Origin: Bacteroides sp. MSB163
Lineage (GTDB): Bacteria > Bacteroidota > Bacteroidia > Bacteroidales > Bacteroidaceae
Direction: 5' to 3'
Length of the DNA: 64,000 bases
NCBI RefSeq assembly: GCF_036416795.1
Contig: NZ_CP143867.1
Location: 3,960,001 to 4,024,000 of the forward strand
The position numbers and the translations under genes are program-made. Each line of letters starts with the position of its first letter. Within the stretch, counting starts at the first letter, position 1. The notes under the pieces were generated by a model. That model was given only the letters and a program-made list of their open reading frames with translations, was not told the DNA's origin and made no database searches. Shown here piece by piece: positions 41,960 to 50,048 of this stretch.

Positions 41960-43803
41960 TGCGCTGCCTCCTTTCTGTTGGTAGAGTGAATCGGGTGAGT
42001 AAACAAGAAGCGGGAACCATCCTTATATTCAGGATCTATCCATATTCTTCCGCCGAAACGTTCTACAATCAATTGACAGATAGAGAGTCCCAATCCGCTG
42101 CCTTGGGCATTTTCATTCAGCTTTTCAAAACGGTTAAATATCTGTCCCTGTTTTTCCGGGGCGATCCCACAACCGGTATCTGTAACCGAAAACACAGTCA
42201 TTTCTTCTGATTCTTTCTCCAATAATAAGGTTATGCTACCTTCTGTGGTAAATTTGGTTGCATTAATCAACAGATTGATAAGTAACTGCTGGAGGCGTGC
42301 TTCATCCGTATAGATTTCTATTTTTTCATGAGACGTTTGGAATAGGACTGCGGCGGATGTTTGCTTTATCTTCTCTACCGTATCCACTACATTGCGACAA
42401 ATAGCTACTGCATCGCTGTTTCCAAACTGGAATTGCATTTTCCCGATTTCCAAACTGGAAAGGTCAACAACATCGTCTATCAGCTTCAAAAGTAAGTCTG
42501 AATTTTGCTGAATGATTTCATTGCATTGTTGTCGGGTTCCGATGTCAATATTAGCATCGGTCAGAATAGATGAGAAACCGGACAAGGCATTTAGTGGAGT
42601 ACGTATTTCATGACTCATATTCGACAGGAAAAGACTTTTGGTACGAATGGAGTTCTCAGCACTTTGCCGGGCTTTTTCCAATTTATGTTGAGATGCAATC
42701 AAGCGTGCATTGATTTTACGAATATAAAGTACGGATACAATAGATATGCCTAGAATGAGGATACAACCTATAATTGAATAAAAAAGCAGACGGCTTCGCT
42801 CACTTTGATTGTCCATCTCAAGACGGTCCACCTGATATATGGTTCGCAACAGATTTATCTGGGTGGAATAATTACGGGCATTGATAGAATCTCGTGCAAT
42901 ATTGATGTCTTGAAAAATGGCACATGCCTCTCTAGGTCTGCTTTGTTTGGTATACAGGTGTGCCAGTGAATTCTTCATTTTCAGATATCTGTTATAGACA
43001 TTGGCACTGCTGGTATTGATGGTCAGCTCATTATATAATTTGATAGCTAGTTCGTCATCTCCAATTCTTTTGGCATATTCAGCTTGTATATATTTCAAGA
43101 TAGAACTATGGAAATAAAACGGATAGTATTCATACCATTCTTCTGCTTCCTGAATATATTTCCGGACTTTATCCATATCATTATTATAGAGGTAATAATA
43201 TGCTTGGAAGATATTTTCTATGAAACGGCTGTGCTGGTAATCATTCATTTGTTCCATCTGATCCAAATGGGCTTTAGCTTCATCCATCCTCCCCATTCTG
43301 ATGAGGGTTGGAATTAGTTGAATCAAGACTTTTTCCTGTAATTTTTCGGAGTCGGATACTTTATGCAATTTCTGCATGGCTATTTTGTATTCTTCGATAG
43401 CCTCATTATTCATGTTGGCATTAAGATAAGTATCTCCTATTGCATAATGGGCTATGGCTATGCCGATATCGTATTTCATTTGAGTGGCCTGTTTCAGCAT
43501 AACATTTGCTTTTTCCAACGCTTCGTTGATGTGACCGTCTGAAACAAGGGCATATACAGCCATCTGCTGCATAAGGAACATGTATTTATAGTCCTTTCTG
43601 CTACGGAATATTTCTACAAGCTCATTTTCCCATTGGGCGATATCGCTTAATCTGACTTCCTGAGAATAACCTAAGTTGTTATCCATCAGGTATTCCATAA
43701 GATGTATACGCTCATCTTCCAAATCCTTGCTTGCAGACAGGATATAGGAAGTACCGTAAAATAACATCAACAATAATAGTATGATCGTTTTACTGAGCTT
43801 CAC
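41956..43803 (-). CDS. TPR sensor histidine kinase
   Basis: 615 residues from a GTG at 43803. A TTG at 43851 overlaps the reverse-strand -7 box (43849-43856), so it cannot be the start. Signal peptide, periplasmic TPR region (about 50-330), membrane helix (about 345-367, LLFYSIIGCILILGISIVSV), HisKA with FLSNMSHEIRTPLNALSGF, and a complete ATPase domain: LLINLLINATKFT, VTDTGCGIAPEK, FNRFEKLNENAQG, SGLGLSICQ. No receiver domain or response regulator adjoins it. It is the first gene of a pair with the degenerate kinase. Confidence 0.9.
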   Translation of the reverse strand: MKLSKTIILLLLMLFYGTSYILSASKDLEDERIHLMEYLMDNNLGYSQEVRLSDIAQWENELVEIFRSRKDYKYMFLMQQMAVYALVSDGHINEALEKANVMLKQATQMKYDIGIAIAHYAIGDTYLNANMNNEAIEEYKIAMQKLHKVSDSEKLQEKVLIQLIPTLIRMGRMDEAKAHLDQMEQMNDYQHSRFIENIFQAYYYLYNNDMDKVRKYIQEAEEWYEYYPFYFHSSILKYIQAEYAKRIGDDELAIKLYNELTINTSSANVYNRYLKMKNSLAHLYTKQSRPREACAIFQDINIARDSINARNYSTQINLLRTIYQVDRLEMDNQSERSRLLFYSIIGCILILGISIVSVLYIRKINARLIASQHKLEKARQSAENSIRTKSLFLSNMSHEIRTPLNALSGFSSILTDANIDIGTRQQCNEIIQQNSDLLLKLIDDVVDLSSLEIGKMQFQFGNSDAVAICRNVVDTVEKIKQTSAAVLFQTSHEKIEIYTDEARLQQLLINLLINATKFTTEGSITLLLEKESEEMTVFSVTDTGCGIAPEKQGQIFNRFEKLNENAQGSGLGLSICQLIVERFGGRIWIDPEYKDGSRFLFTHPIHSTNRKEAAQ

Positions 43804-43860
43804 CTTATTAACTAATACGTTTATACAATGATATGTGATTAATTGCGACAAAAATAACTA

Positions 43861-43896
43861 AAAAGGACGAGATATCCGAAAATGTCTCGTCCTTTT
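43861..43896. terminator. terminator between rho and the kinase pair
   Basis: AAAAGGACGAGA (43861-43872) and TCTCGTCCTTTT (43885-43896) form a 12-bp perfect stem with T runs on both strands. It follows rho on the reverse strand and lies just upstream of the kinase promoter. Confidence 0.8.
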
Positions 43897-43944
43897 TGTA
43901 TATTTAATCCTATTTCTTGTTGATTATATCCTTTGACTTCAGTT

Positions 43945-45993
43945 TTAGCTGTTCATACTCATTAGGAATTCGTCGTTGTCTTTGGTTTTTTCCATACGAT
44001 CTTTTACGAAATCCATAGCTTCTATCGGGTTCATATCAGCCAGATATTTGCGGAGTATCCACATGCGATCCAATGTTTGCTTATCCTGCAACAGATCATC
44101 GCGACGAGTGCTGGAAGCAACAATGTTGACTGCAGGGAAAATACGTTTGTTGGACAGGTTGCGGTCGAGTTGCAACTCCATGTTACCTGTACCTTTGAAT
44201 TCTTCGAAGATAACTTCGTCCATTTTAGAACCGGTATCAATCAATGCAGTAGCCAGAATAGTGAGTGAGCCACCATTTTCAATATTACGGGCGGCACCGA
44301 AGAAACGTTTGGGCTTGTGTAGTGCATTGGCATCCACACCACCTGAAAGAACTTTGCCGGAAGCCGGGGATACCGTATTGTAAGCACGTGCCAGACGGGT
44401 GATAGAATCCAGGAAGATAACGACATCATGGCCACATTCTACAAGTCTCTTTGCTTTCTCCAGTACGATACCTGCAATCTTTACGTGACGTTCGGCCGGT
44501 TCATCAAAAGTTGAGGCAATCACTTCGGCATTTACGGTACGAGCCATGTCAGTTACTTCTTCGGGGCGTTCGTCGATAAGCAACATGATCATGTAAACTT
44601 CCGGATGATTTGCTGCAATTGCATTGGCTATATCTTTCATCAGGATGGTCTTACCGGTTTTAGGCTGTGCCACGATCAATGCACGCTGACCTTTACCGAT
44701 AGGAGCAAAGAGATCTACTACACGGGCAGACATGGAGTCGGAGTAGCCACCTTTGCATAATCTGAATTTTTCATCGGGGAATAACGGAGTAAGATGCTCA
44801 AATGGTACACGATCACGTACGAAAGCCGGATCACGTCCATTGATTTTTCCTACTTTTACCAATGGGAAATATTTTTCTCCTTCTTTCGGCGGACGAATTA
44901 CACCTTCCACAACGTCACCTGTTTTCAGTCCGAACAATTTAATTTGGGATTGTGATACGTAAATATCATCCGGTGAAGAAAGATAATTGTAATCGGAAGA
45001 ACGAAGGAATCCGTAACCATCCTGCATAATTTCCAGTACACCGGTACCGGTCAGGATATCATCGAATTCGTATGCTTTTTCGCGCTCAATTACCGGTCTG
45101 CGTTCTTGCACAGGAGCATAGTTATCACCAGCATTTTGTTGTGCGGGACGTTGCTGCTGAACAGGACGCGGGTTGTTGTTACGATTATTATTGTTGTTGT
45201 TATTATTATAAGGAGTATTATTATTGTCGCGAGGACGAAGGCGTGGGCGTTGTGCGGTTGCAGGCGTGGGTTCTGCTACGGGTGCTACAGGAGTCTCGGC
45301 TTTGGTAGCTTCGAATTTGCCCAGCAGTTCTGAAGGGAGTTCTATTTTCTCAGTCGGGAGATCTTCGATGGGAATGAAGTCATCTTCGGGTTCTGATAAG
45401 ATAGGGCTGTCCTCTATTACGACTTTCTTAACTACTTTAGGTGTTTCGGGTTCAAAACTCAATTCCGGTTCAGCTTTTTTAGGCTCTTCCTTCTTTGCAA
45501 CAGGCACAGGTGCAGGTATGGGAGCTTTTTCTTCCGTCTTGACTTTGCGAGGACGTCCCGGTTTACGTTTCGGGGAGGTAGAGTCTTCAGCTTTTTCGGG
45601 AGTGGCTACGGTGGTGGTGGCAACTATTTCAGGAGCTTTCTCTGCTACCGGGGCTTTTGCTGCCTCTGCTACTGGTTGTACCTTGGCAGCTGCAACTGTG
45701 GCTTCAGCTTTTGCCTTAGTGAGGTCGCCATTTTTGTTGGCGGTGAAGACTTTGTCAGTACTCTCTTTTTTTACGGTTACGCGGGTACGTTTTTGTTGTC
45801 TGTCCACTTTACGCTCTTCTTTCAGCTTTTCAGCAGCAACCTTTTTGGTAGCACCTGCGATGGCTTGTTCATCAAGTATCTTGTAAACAAGTTCTTCTTT
45901 TTTTAGTGAGTCTGTCTTTTTAATACCCAGTTCTTGGGCAATAGATTGAAGTTCCGACAAATTTTTGTCGTTCAATTGAATGATATTATACAT
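43945..45993 (-). CDS. rho: transcription termination factor Rho with long disordered insertion
   Basis: 682 residues, compared with about 420 in E. coli. Rho is a hexameric ATP-dependent RNA translocase. The N-terminal helical domain (LSELQSIAQELGIKKTD, about 12-45) is followed by about 260 residues of low-complexity sequence rich in Ala, Lys, Glu and Pro, including an Asn run (residues about 262-275) and a Gln/Arg/Pro segment. The RNA-binding and ATPase cores are intact: GYGFLRSSDYNYL, the P-loop VAQPKTGKT (about 440) and LIDERPEEVTDM. In Bacteroides thetaiotaomicron the disordered region is reported to drive phase separation and help gut fitness (established knowledge). A -7 box is the complement of 46081-46088. 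Confidence 0.96.
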   Translation of the reverse strand: MYNIIQLNDKNLSELQSIAQELGIKKTDSLKKEELVYKILDEQAIAGATKKVAAEKLKEERKVDRQQKRTRVTVKKESTDKVFTANKNGDLTKAKAEATVAAAKVQPVAEAAKAPVAEKAPEIVATTTVATPEKAEDSTSPKRKPGRPRKVKTEEKAPIPAPVPVAKKEEPKKAEPELSFEPETPKVVKKVVIEDSPILSEPEDDFIPIEDLPTEKIELPSELLGKFEATKAETPVAPVAEPTPATAQRPRLRPRDNNNTPYNNNNNNNNRNNNPRPVQQQRPAQQNAGDNYAPVQERRPVIEREKAYEFDDILTGTGVLEIMQDGYGFLRSSDYNYLSSPDDIYVSQSQIKLFGLKTGDVVEGVIRPPKEGEKYFPLVKVGKINGRDPAFVRDRVPFEHLTPLFPDEKFRLCKGGYSDSMSARVVDLFAPIGKGQRALIVAQPKTGKTILMKDIANAIAANHPEVYMIMLLIDERPEEVTDMARTVNAEVIASTFDEPAERHVKIAGIVLEKAKRLVECGHDVVIFLDSITRLARAYNTVSPASGKVLSGGVDANALHKPKRFFGAARNIENGGSLTILATALIDTGSKMDEVIFEEFKGTGNMELQLDRNLSNKRIFPAVNIVASSTRRDDLLQDKQTLDRMWILRKYLADMNPIEAMDFVKDRMEKTKDNDEFLMSMNS

Positions 45994-46284
45994 ACAGTAT
46001 ATATGTGAATGGTTTAAAATTTCTTTTGTTATTGGATAGATATGTTCACACGGCTGCGGTTGTCGTCACAAGCAACGTGGCAAATATACCTTGTATTTAA
46101 TATAATGATTATGGGATATTTATTATTGAACCGGAAAACTGTTAGCTACCCGCACTTAGGAGTTTACAGAATGTTTCAACGGTGCAAAGGTAATAAATAT
46201 TTTTGGTTTCATAAACAATTCGTCTTTTTTTTAATTTTAAAACTTTATCTTTGCTTGATAAACCAAGAAAAAACGCATATATTT

Positions 46285-47115
46285 ATGGATATAAACGAAG
46301 TTCATTTCATCTATTTTTCGCCTACTCGTACTTCTAAACAAGTTGGCGAGGCAATTGTTCGCGGAACAGGACTAACAAATGTTGTTACTACGAATTTAAC
46401 ACTGCATGCTGCTGAGGTAGATATTCCGGAGAATACACTGACTGTTATTGCTGTGCCGGTGTATGGCGGCAAGGTAGCTCCTTTGGCTATGGAGCGTTTG
46501 CAGGGTATTCGTGCATCGGGATCTCCGGTTGTACTGGTAGTGGTCTATGGTAACCGCGCGTATGAAAAGGCTTTGATAGAATTGGACGCATTTGCTTCTG
46601 CTCAGGGCTTCAAAGTTATTGCCGGGGCTACTTTTGTGGGAGAACATTCGTATAGTACGGAACAAAATCCAATAGCCCCAGGGCGTCCGGATGCAAATGA
46701 TTTGCAATATGCGGAGGAATTTGGTGCGAAGATACGGACGAAAATAAATGCTGCCGCTGATATGGAGCACTTGTATCCGGTGGATGTGAATCGTATTCAG
46801 CGCCCGCGCCAGCCTTTTCTACCTTTGTTCAAGTTTCTGCGCCGGGTGATAAAGTTGCGTAAAAGTGGTGTTCCTTTGCCGCGTGTACCGGAAGTGAATG
46901 CGGAACTTTGCACGCATTGTGGTGTTTGCGCTGTACATTGTCCTTCGGGAGCTATTCTGAAAGGTGACGAATGTAATACGATTGCCGAAAAGTGCATAAA
47001 GTGTTGCGCATGCGTCAAAGGATGTTCGTTCAAGGCGCGGACGTATGATACTCCGTTTGCTTCATTGCTTTCAGACTGCTTTGTGCGGCAGAAAGAGGAC
47101 CGGATTATTTTATAG
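46285..47115 (+). CDS. EFR1-family flavodoxin-ferredoxin fusion
   Basis: 276 residues from ATG 46285; the longer open frame upstream has no support. A flavodoxin-like domain (about 1-160: FIYFSPTRTSKQVGEAIVRG, AVPVYGGKVAPLAMERL) is joined to a dicluster ferredoxin (CTHCGVCAVHCPSGA, about 213-227, and CIKCCACVKGCSFKA, about 241-255). It is a soluble electron carrier or oxidoreductase with FMN and two [4Fe-4S] clusters. A -7 box TATCTTTG stands at 46246-46253. It is divergent from rho. Confidence 0.88.
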   Translation: MDINEVHFIYFSPTRTSKQVGEAIVRGTGLTNVVTTNLTLHAAEVDIPENTLTVIAVPVYGGKVAPLAMERLQGIRASGSPVVLVVVYGNRAYEKALIELDAFASAQGFKVIAGATFVGEHSYSTEQNPIAPGRPDANDLQYAEEFGAKIRTKINAAADMEHLYPVDVNRIQRPRQPFLPLFKFLRRVIKLRKSGVPLPRVPEVNAELCTHCGVCAVHCPSGAILKGDECNTIAEKCIKCCACVKGCSFKARTYDTPFASLLSDCFVRQKEDRIIL

Positions 47116-47204
47116 TTTTAATCCTACATGCAATAAACTCCTTTCATGCAGAATTTCTACAGAATTCTCCGATACATTTGTGTCTGTATTTAAAATTAGG
47201 AACT

Positions 47205-47726
47205 ATGAAATTATTGATAGTAGAGGATGAACGTGAATTGTCCGATAGCATTGTGAGCTTTCTGTGTCGGGAAGATTATCTGTGCGAACAAGCCTTTTCC
47301 TTTGCTGAGGCTACCATGAAGGTGGAACTCTACGGATATGATTGTATCTTGCTAGATTTAATGCTTCCCGGAGGAAATTGATTGGATGTGCTGCGAAAAA
47401 TAAAAAGTACATCGCCTCAGACGGGAGTCATCATCGTGTCGGCAAAGGATTCTTTAGACGATAAAGTGGCGGGACTGAAGATCGGTGCGGACGATTATTT
47501 AGCCAAGTCTTTTGCTTTGCGATAACTATTTACGGTCAGTAATCCGGCGGATGGAGTATCTCTTAATGCCCGTACACTCTTTCATCGTTTCAGTTCTGAT
47601 GATACAAAGATGTCTGGGAATGGACTTGGACTTTCTATTGTAAAAGCCATTTGCGACTACCATGATTGGAGAGTAGAATACGCTTTCAAAGAGAATCGCC
47701 ATGTGTTTACAGTGCATTTTAGGTAA
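47205..47726 (+). pseudogene. decayed two-component system: receiver fragment fused to kinase tail
   Basis: One continuous frame with two in-frame stops. From ATG 47205 it reads MKLLIVEDERELSDSIVSFL and ILLDLMLPGGN, the start of an OmpR-type receiver, then TGA at 47379-47381. The receiver continues LDVLRKIKSTSPQTGVIIVS and KIGADDYLAKSFALR, then TAA. It is followed directly by LFTVSNPADG and GNGLGLSIVKAICDY, the G2 box and end of a histidine kinase ATPase domain, closing at 47726. The DNA-binding domain and most of the kinase are missing, so a deletion has joined the two genes. Not functional. Confidence 0.85.
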
Positions 47727-47855
47727 TTTGTTGGCGAAATTATTTCAAAGCCCTACAGTTATGAAGGCGATGACATTTTAATTATTTGTCAGAATTTATC
47801 AATAGTAACATACTTTTAGTAACTTTTTGATTATCAATGTGTTAAATCGTATTTT

Positions 47856-47943
47856 ATTCAGTATACGACTGAACCCTATTCAGTATACGACTGAATGGCA
47901 TTCACTATACGACTGAATCAGGTTCGGTATACGACTATTTTAG
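47856..47943. repeat. four tandem 22-bp palindromic units
   Basis: Units at 47856-47877, 47878-47899, 47900-47921 and 47922-47943. The core of unit 1 and 2 is ATTCAGT-ATACG-ACTGAAT with perfect 7-bp inverted arms; unit 3 has one change in the left arm and unit 4 is degraded on the right. This is in the 437-bp gap 47727-48163 that otherwise holds only AT-rich sequence and an unconvincing 44-codon frame. Confidence 0.85.
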
Positions 47944-48163
47944 GAGCATGTATCATTTGTAAACAATATACACCGTTACTCTGTTTTTTTAGTTCATAAC
48001 CTTTCCTAAATGAATAAATTCCGTCAACGTCTTTTTAATAATCAGTTGACGTATCCTAAGAATTTTTCTCAAAAAGATTGTCTCCCCTTGGTAAAATTCA
48101 AAATGTCTTCTAATTTGCCTTTTACTTTTGCCTCAGAATTTTGAGATAAAGGAAAGAAAAGGT

Positions 48164-48559
48164 ATGAAAAGATTTGTTTTAGGCATCGTGGTCATTTGTT
48201 GGACTACGATTGTATTCGCTGCAGGAGATGGCAGTAAAGTGACAGGAATATTAAGCGGTAAAACGAATAAAGCACTGGTGGAGTTTGCCACGATAGCTTT
48301 GTAATTGGTTTCTCCATGGATAGGCGTTGCCGGGTATGCAGTAGCTGCCGGTACAGGCTTCTTTCGTATGTATAACAATCGCCATTGGCTGACAGATGTG
48401 CTTACCGGAGCCGGAATCGGAATATTGAGCACCCAGGCGGCTTATTGGCTTTATCCAACTATTACAAAGACTTTCTTCCGTAAGCGGTATAAGAATATAT
48501 TTGTTTCTCCTTATTTCTTAAAAGAAGAAAAAGGAGTAAGTTGTCATATCACTTTCTAA
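48164..48559 (+). pseudogene. PAP2-family phosphatase gene with core deleted
   Basis: ATG 48164 begins a signal peptide (MKRFVLGIVVICWTTIVFAA) and reaches a stop at 48302-48304 after FATIAL. Beyond it, another frame reads VSPWIGVAGYAVAAGTGFF, RMYNNRHWLTDVLTGAGIG and LSTQAAYWLYP, the last conserved motif and C-terminus of a PAP2 (acid phosphatase / lipid A phosphatase-like) enzyme. The KxxxxxxRP and PSGH motifs are missing. With the adjacent two-component remnant this looks like one decayed envelope-modification module. Confidence 0.8.
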
Positions 48560-48575
48560 AGGATGCTCGTTACAA

Positions 48576-49886
48576 TCAATAAAGAATAAACTTCAGAATA
48601 ATAACTTTCCGTGTTTGGGCGTCTATTCTGAAACGATTATCAGTACGTTCGCCTATCAACCAAATGATATGGGAGCCACTGCAAAGCACCCATTGTTGTT
48701 CTTTGCGGGAAAGGGAGAATTTCCGATCAGTAAGGTAATCGCTAATCTTTTTTCGCCCGGTCATACCAAAGGGAACGAATGTGTCGCCTTGTCGGCAGTG
48801 TCTGACTGTGAGAGGTTGTTTTAGTTTGTCTGCATCGAAACAAGCAGTGTTTCGGTCACGGGGAATGATGAAATCATCTGTGACTTCTAATTCTTCCATT
48901 GTCAAACGGAAGGGTAGGCCAGGATCATCTGGAGAAAAGACTGTTGAAACATCTTCTGAACAGACCGGTTCTATCAGTAGAAGCGCCCGATCTTTAATCA
49001 CGCGCCATTCTCCGCTAAGGAATATCTTTCCCGGTTGCCCATTCAGGGAGGCGAAAATATCTTTGATCTGTGCACCGTTGAATCCTAATGGAGATAAGAT
49101 CTCAAATAATAAAGTTTCCGGTGCAGGTTCTTGGAACAAAGCACTGATTAGGATACCTTGTTCGGTTTGCACTTTCTGCTTACCTTCTTCTATACCTTTC
49201 TTATATAAGAGAGCTGCATCATTCAGATGTTCTGCGGTGCGGAGAAGGCTTTCTTTTACAGAGGGATTGATTTCCTGCATAAGGGGCAAGAGGTTGAGGC
49301 GTATCTTGTTGCGTGTATATTCGTCTTGCAGGTTGGTGCTGTCCGTTACGTAAGATTGTCCGATTTCTTGTAGGTATTCGGTTATTTCTTTCCGGTCGAG
49401 GCATAACAAGGGGCGGACAATGTTTCCGTTTTTGGGGCGGATACCCAATAGTCCGTTGATGCCTGTTCCACGAATAAGGTTGAGCAGGAGAGTTTCTACA
49501 CTATCATCTTTATGATGGGCCACGGCGATAACGTTGGCTCCTTGTTGTAGACGGAGCTGCTCAAACCAGGCATAACGTAATTCCCGTGCTGCCATTTCAA
49601 TGGATATGTGGCGCTTTTCCGCTTCTTCCGTGGTTTGGAAATGTTGAATGTGTAATGGAACTTTCAATTGTAAGCATAGTTCGCGGACAAACATTTCATC
49701 TCGAACCGACTCATCGCCCCGCAGATGGAAATTGCAATGTGCCGCCTCACAGGTGTATCCCATATCAAGAAGTAGACGCAACAAAGCTACTGAGTCCGCT
49801 CCGCCGCTCAATGTTATCAGTATTTTGTCTTCTCGTGTGAAAAGCTTCTCCTGATCAATGTATTGCGCTATTTTCTTTATATTCAT
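48576..49886 (-). CDS. tilS: tRNA(Ile)-lysidine synthetase
   Basis: 436 residues. It modifies the C34 anticodon base of tRNA-Ile(CAU) to lysidine; an essential enzyme. The PP-loop LSGGADS (about 27-33) and the N-terminal ATPase domain (AHCNFHLRGDESVRDEMFV, AVAHHKDDSVETLLLNLIRG) are typical, followed by the TilS-specific C-terminal domains (DRKFSLSRKEQQWVL). A reverse-strand -7 box is at 49894-49901. Confidence 0.95.
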   Translation of the reverse strand: MNIKKIAQYIDQEKLFTREDKILITLSGGADSVALLRLLLDMGYTCEAAHCNFHLRGDESVRDEMFVRELCLQLKVPLHIQHFQTTEEAEKRHISIEMAARELRYAWFEQLRLQQGANVIAVAHHKDDSVETLLLNLIRGTGINGLLGIRPKNGNIVRPLLCLDRKEITEYLQEIGQSYVTDSTNLQDEYTRNKIRLNLLPLMQEINPSVKESLLRTAEHLNDAALLYKKGIEEGKQKVQTEQGILISALFQEPAPETLLFEILSPLGFNGAQIKDIFASLNGQPGKIFLSGEWRVIKDRALLLIEPVCSEDVSTVFSPDDPGLPFRLTMEELEVTDDFIIPRDRNTACFDADKLKQPLTVRHCRQGDTFVPFGMTGRKKISDYLTDRKFSLSRKEQQWVLCSGSHIIWLIGERTDNRFRIDAQTRKVIILKFILY

Positions 49887-49987
49887 AATGGTGCAAAGAT
49901 AATATTAACGAATTGAATTCTTTCTAATTCTTCGGAACAAAGTGGAGAATGGAGAATATTTCTCCTTATTTAAAAACAATCTAAATA

Positions 49988-50020
49988 ATTTGTAGGCTAA
50001 ATACAAATCATTTATCTTTG
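49988..50020 (+). promoter_or_regulatory. feoAB promoter with overlapping dyad operator
   Basis: Perfect promoter: TTTG (49989-49992), 20 bp, TATCTTTG (50013-50020). Over it lies a dyad ATTTGTA-N7-TACAAAT (49988-49994 and 50002-50008) that covers the -33 box and spacer. A repressor bound here would block the promoter. An iron regulator (Fur- or DtxR-like) is the natural candidate (inference). Confidence 0.6.
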
Positions 50021-50048
50021 CATCCAAATTAAAGAAAGAGAGAAGACT

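Noticed and set aside
45224..45886. 220-codon Ser/Gly/Ala-rich frame antisense to rho
   Set aside because: It is the complement of the low-complexity Rho insertion.
48011..48145. 44-codon frame upstream of the PAP2 remnant (MNKFRQRLFNNQLTYP)
   Set aside because: No promoter, no family resemblance, and it lies in a decayed region. It could be coding but I cannot support it.
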